Source: Archangium lipolyticum
GTDB lineage: Bacteria; Myxococcota; Myxococcia; Myxococcales; Myxococcaceae
Length of the DNA stretch: 64,000 nt
Direction of reading: 5' to 3'
Assembly: GCF_024623785.1 (NCBI RefSeq)
Contig: NZ_JANKBZ010000003.1
Coordinates: forward strand, 682,001 to 746,000
Each line of letters opens with the position of its first letter. Position 1 is the stretch's first letter. The notes under the pieces were generated by a model. That model saw only the letters and a program-made list of their open reading frames with translations, had not been told where the DNA came from and did not search any database. The translations under genes and the position numbers were made by a program. This document shows, piece after piece, positions 63,287 through 64,000 of this stretch.

Positions 63287-64000
63287 CTACAGCTCCTCCT
63301 CTTTCTTCGCCAGCAGCTTCATGTCCGCCTTGCCGAGCTCCAGCCGGGCGAACAGGTCCGGACGCCGCTCCCGGGTCAGCTGCAGGGCCTTCCAGCGCCG
63401 CCACCGGGCAATCCGCGCATGGTCGCCCGACTGCAGCACGGCGGGCACCTCGGCACCACGGAAGACGGGCGGCCGGGTGTAGTGCGGGTGCTCCAGCAGC
63501 CCCTCCTCGAAGCTCTCGGTGACGCTGGAGGTCTCGTTGCCCAACACCCCCGGTAGCAGCCGCGCCACCGCGTCCACCACCGCCAGGGCCGCCACCTCGC
63601 CCCCGGTGAGGATGAAGTCCCCCAGGGACACCTCCCCGTCCAGATAGGGCATGACGCGCTCGTCCACGCCCTCGTACCGGCCGCAGACGAGGATCAGCCC
63701 GGGCTCCTTCGCCAGCTCGCGCGCCTTCGCCTGGGTGAAGATGGGGCCTCGCGGGCTCATCAGCAGCACCCTGGCCCCGGGAGCACGGGCCCGGGCGGCC
63801 TCGATGGCGGCCACCAGCGGCTCGGGCTTCATCACCATGCCCGCCCCGCCCCCATAGGGCGTGTCGTCGGTGACGCGGTGCTTGCCCTCGGCGAAGTCCC
63901 GCACGTAGGTGACCGTGACGCAGAGCAGCCCCTTCTCGCGAGCCTTCCCGAGGATGCTCGCGCCCAGGTAGCCGGACACGCTGTCCGGAAAGAGGGTCAG
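63287..64000 (-). CDS. trmD: tRNA (guanine-37-N1)-methyltransferase, 5' end outside window
   Basis: The frame is open to the last base of the window, where codons read [15 protein letters not shown], the usual TrmD beginning; only a few N-terminal residues are missing. Motifs are [69 protein letters not shown] and HPHYTRPP, typical of the SPOUT knot and target domain. It methylates G37 of tRNAs next to the anticodon. Confidence 0.97.
   Translation of the reverse strand: MTLFPDSVSGYLGASILGKAREKGLLCVTVTYVRDFAEGKHRVTDDTPYGGGAGMVMKPEPLVAAIEAARARAPGARVLLMSPRGPIFTQAKARELAKEPGLILVCGRYEGVDERVMPYLDGEVSLGDFILTGGEVAALAVVDAVARLLPGVLGNETSSVTESFEEGLLEHPHYTRPPVFRGAEVPAVLQSGDHARIARWRRWKALQLTRERRPDLFARLELGKADMKLLAKKEEEL

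Overview
This window has high GC and strong third-position GC bias, so long antisense shadow frames are common. The gene content points to a myxobacterium, probably Cystobacterineae (Archangium/Cystobacter/Myxococcus relatives). The markers are an encapsulin shell closely resembling Myxococcus EncA next to a ferritin-like cargo ending in LTVGSLRR, a DUF2378/TIGR02265-type protein, and a Sit-type lipoprotein toxin with a double-CXXC immunity protein. The species assignment is inference; no rRNA is present.

Layout. (1) 1-11053 (+): a closely spaced set (partial hypothetical, large lipoprotein, membrane-anchored solute-binding protein) leads into RHS1, a 2188-aa SpvB/FG-GAP/RHS protein with a compositionally distinct C-terminal tip. 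(2) 11107-24431 is rearranged. A module (membrane protein, Cys-rich lipoprotein, HEAT-repeat protein) is present twice, as block A (11127-13568) and block B (21950-24017 and beyond). About 1.38 kb of it appears identical between copies although the flanking parts have diverged. Between the blocks lie a 5'-truncated gene, RHS2 (1890 aa, signal peptide, toxin-like tip), its presumed immunity genes, a decayed second copy of the RHS2 3' end plus immunity gene, and an orphan toxin tip/immunity pair. This is the arrangement expected of a polymorphic toxin locus that swaps tips by recombination. (3) 24473-28377 (-): a secreted metallopeptidase-like protein with crystallin and CBM6 domains, and a lipoprotein glucose/sorbosone dehydrogenase fused to a haem-binding region. 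(4) 28378-35629: a degraded stretch, a DUF2378 protein, a cytoplasmic solute-binding-domain/PAS/histidine kinase, an SDR-desaturase-RAM-domain cluster and a tandem-repeat hypothetical. (5) 35708-44504 (-): a YqiJ-like protein, a flotillin (YqiK-like) and a giant DNA-repair-type AAA ATPase. (6) 44698-48923: topoisomerase IB, a second desaturase, a 2OG-Fe(II) oxygenase, and a SitA/SitI-type toxin/immunity pair. (7) 49206-49587: three tandem initiator tRNA genes (-), each followed by its own hairpin, then a five-S1-domain RNA-binding protein and MurJ. (8) 53955-56765 (+): encapsulin cargo, encapsulin shell and an NtrC-type regulator. (9) 56843-59307 (+): an M23 peptidase and an outer-membrane beta-barrel candidate. 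(10) 59436-64000 (-): RsmI, YraN, a Rad50/YhaN-like membrane protein without a visible Walker A, L19 and partial TrmD.

The most interesting part is 10350-24431. Two RHS effectors share an unusual two-cysteine core motif, displaced tip/immunity cassettes are frozen at different stages of decay, and a homogenised repeat module brackets one effector. Families were assigned from motif recognition only, and no database search was run.
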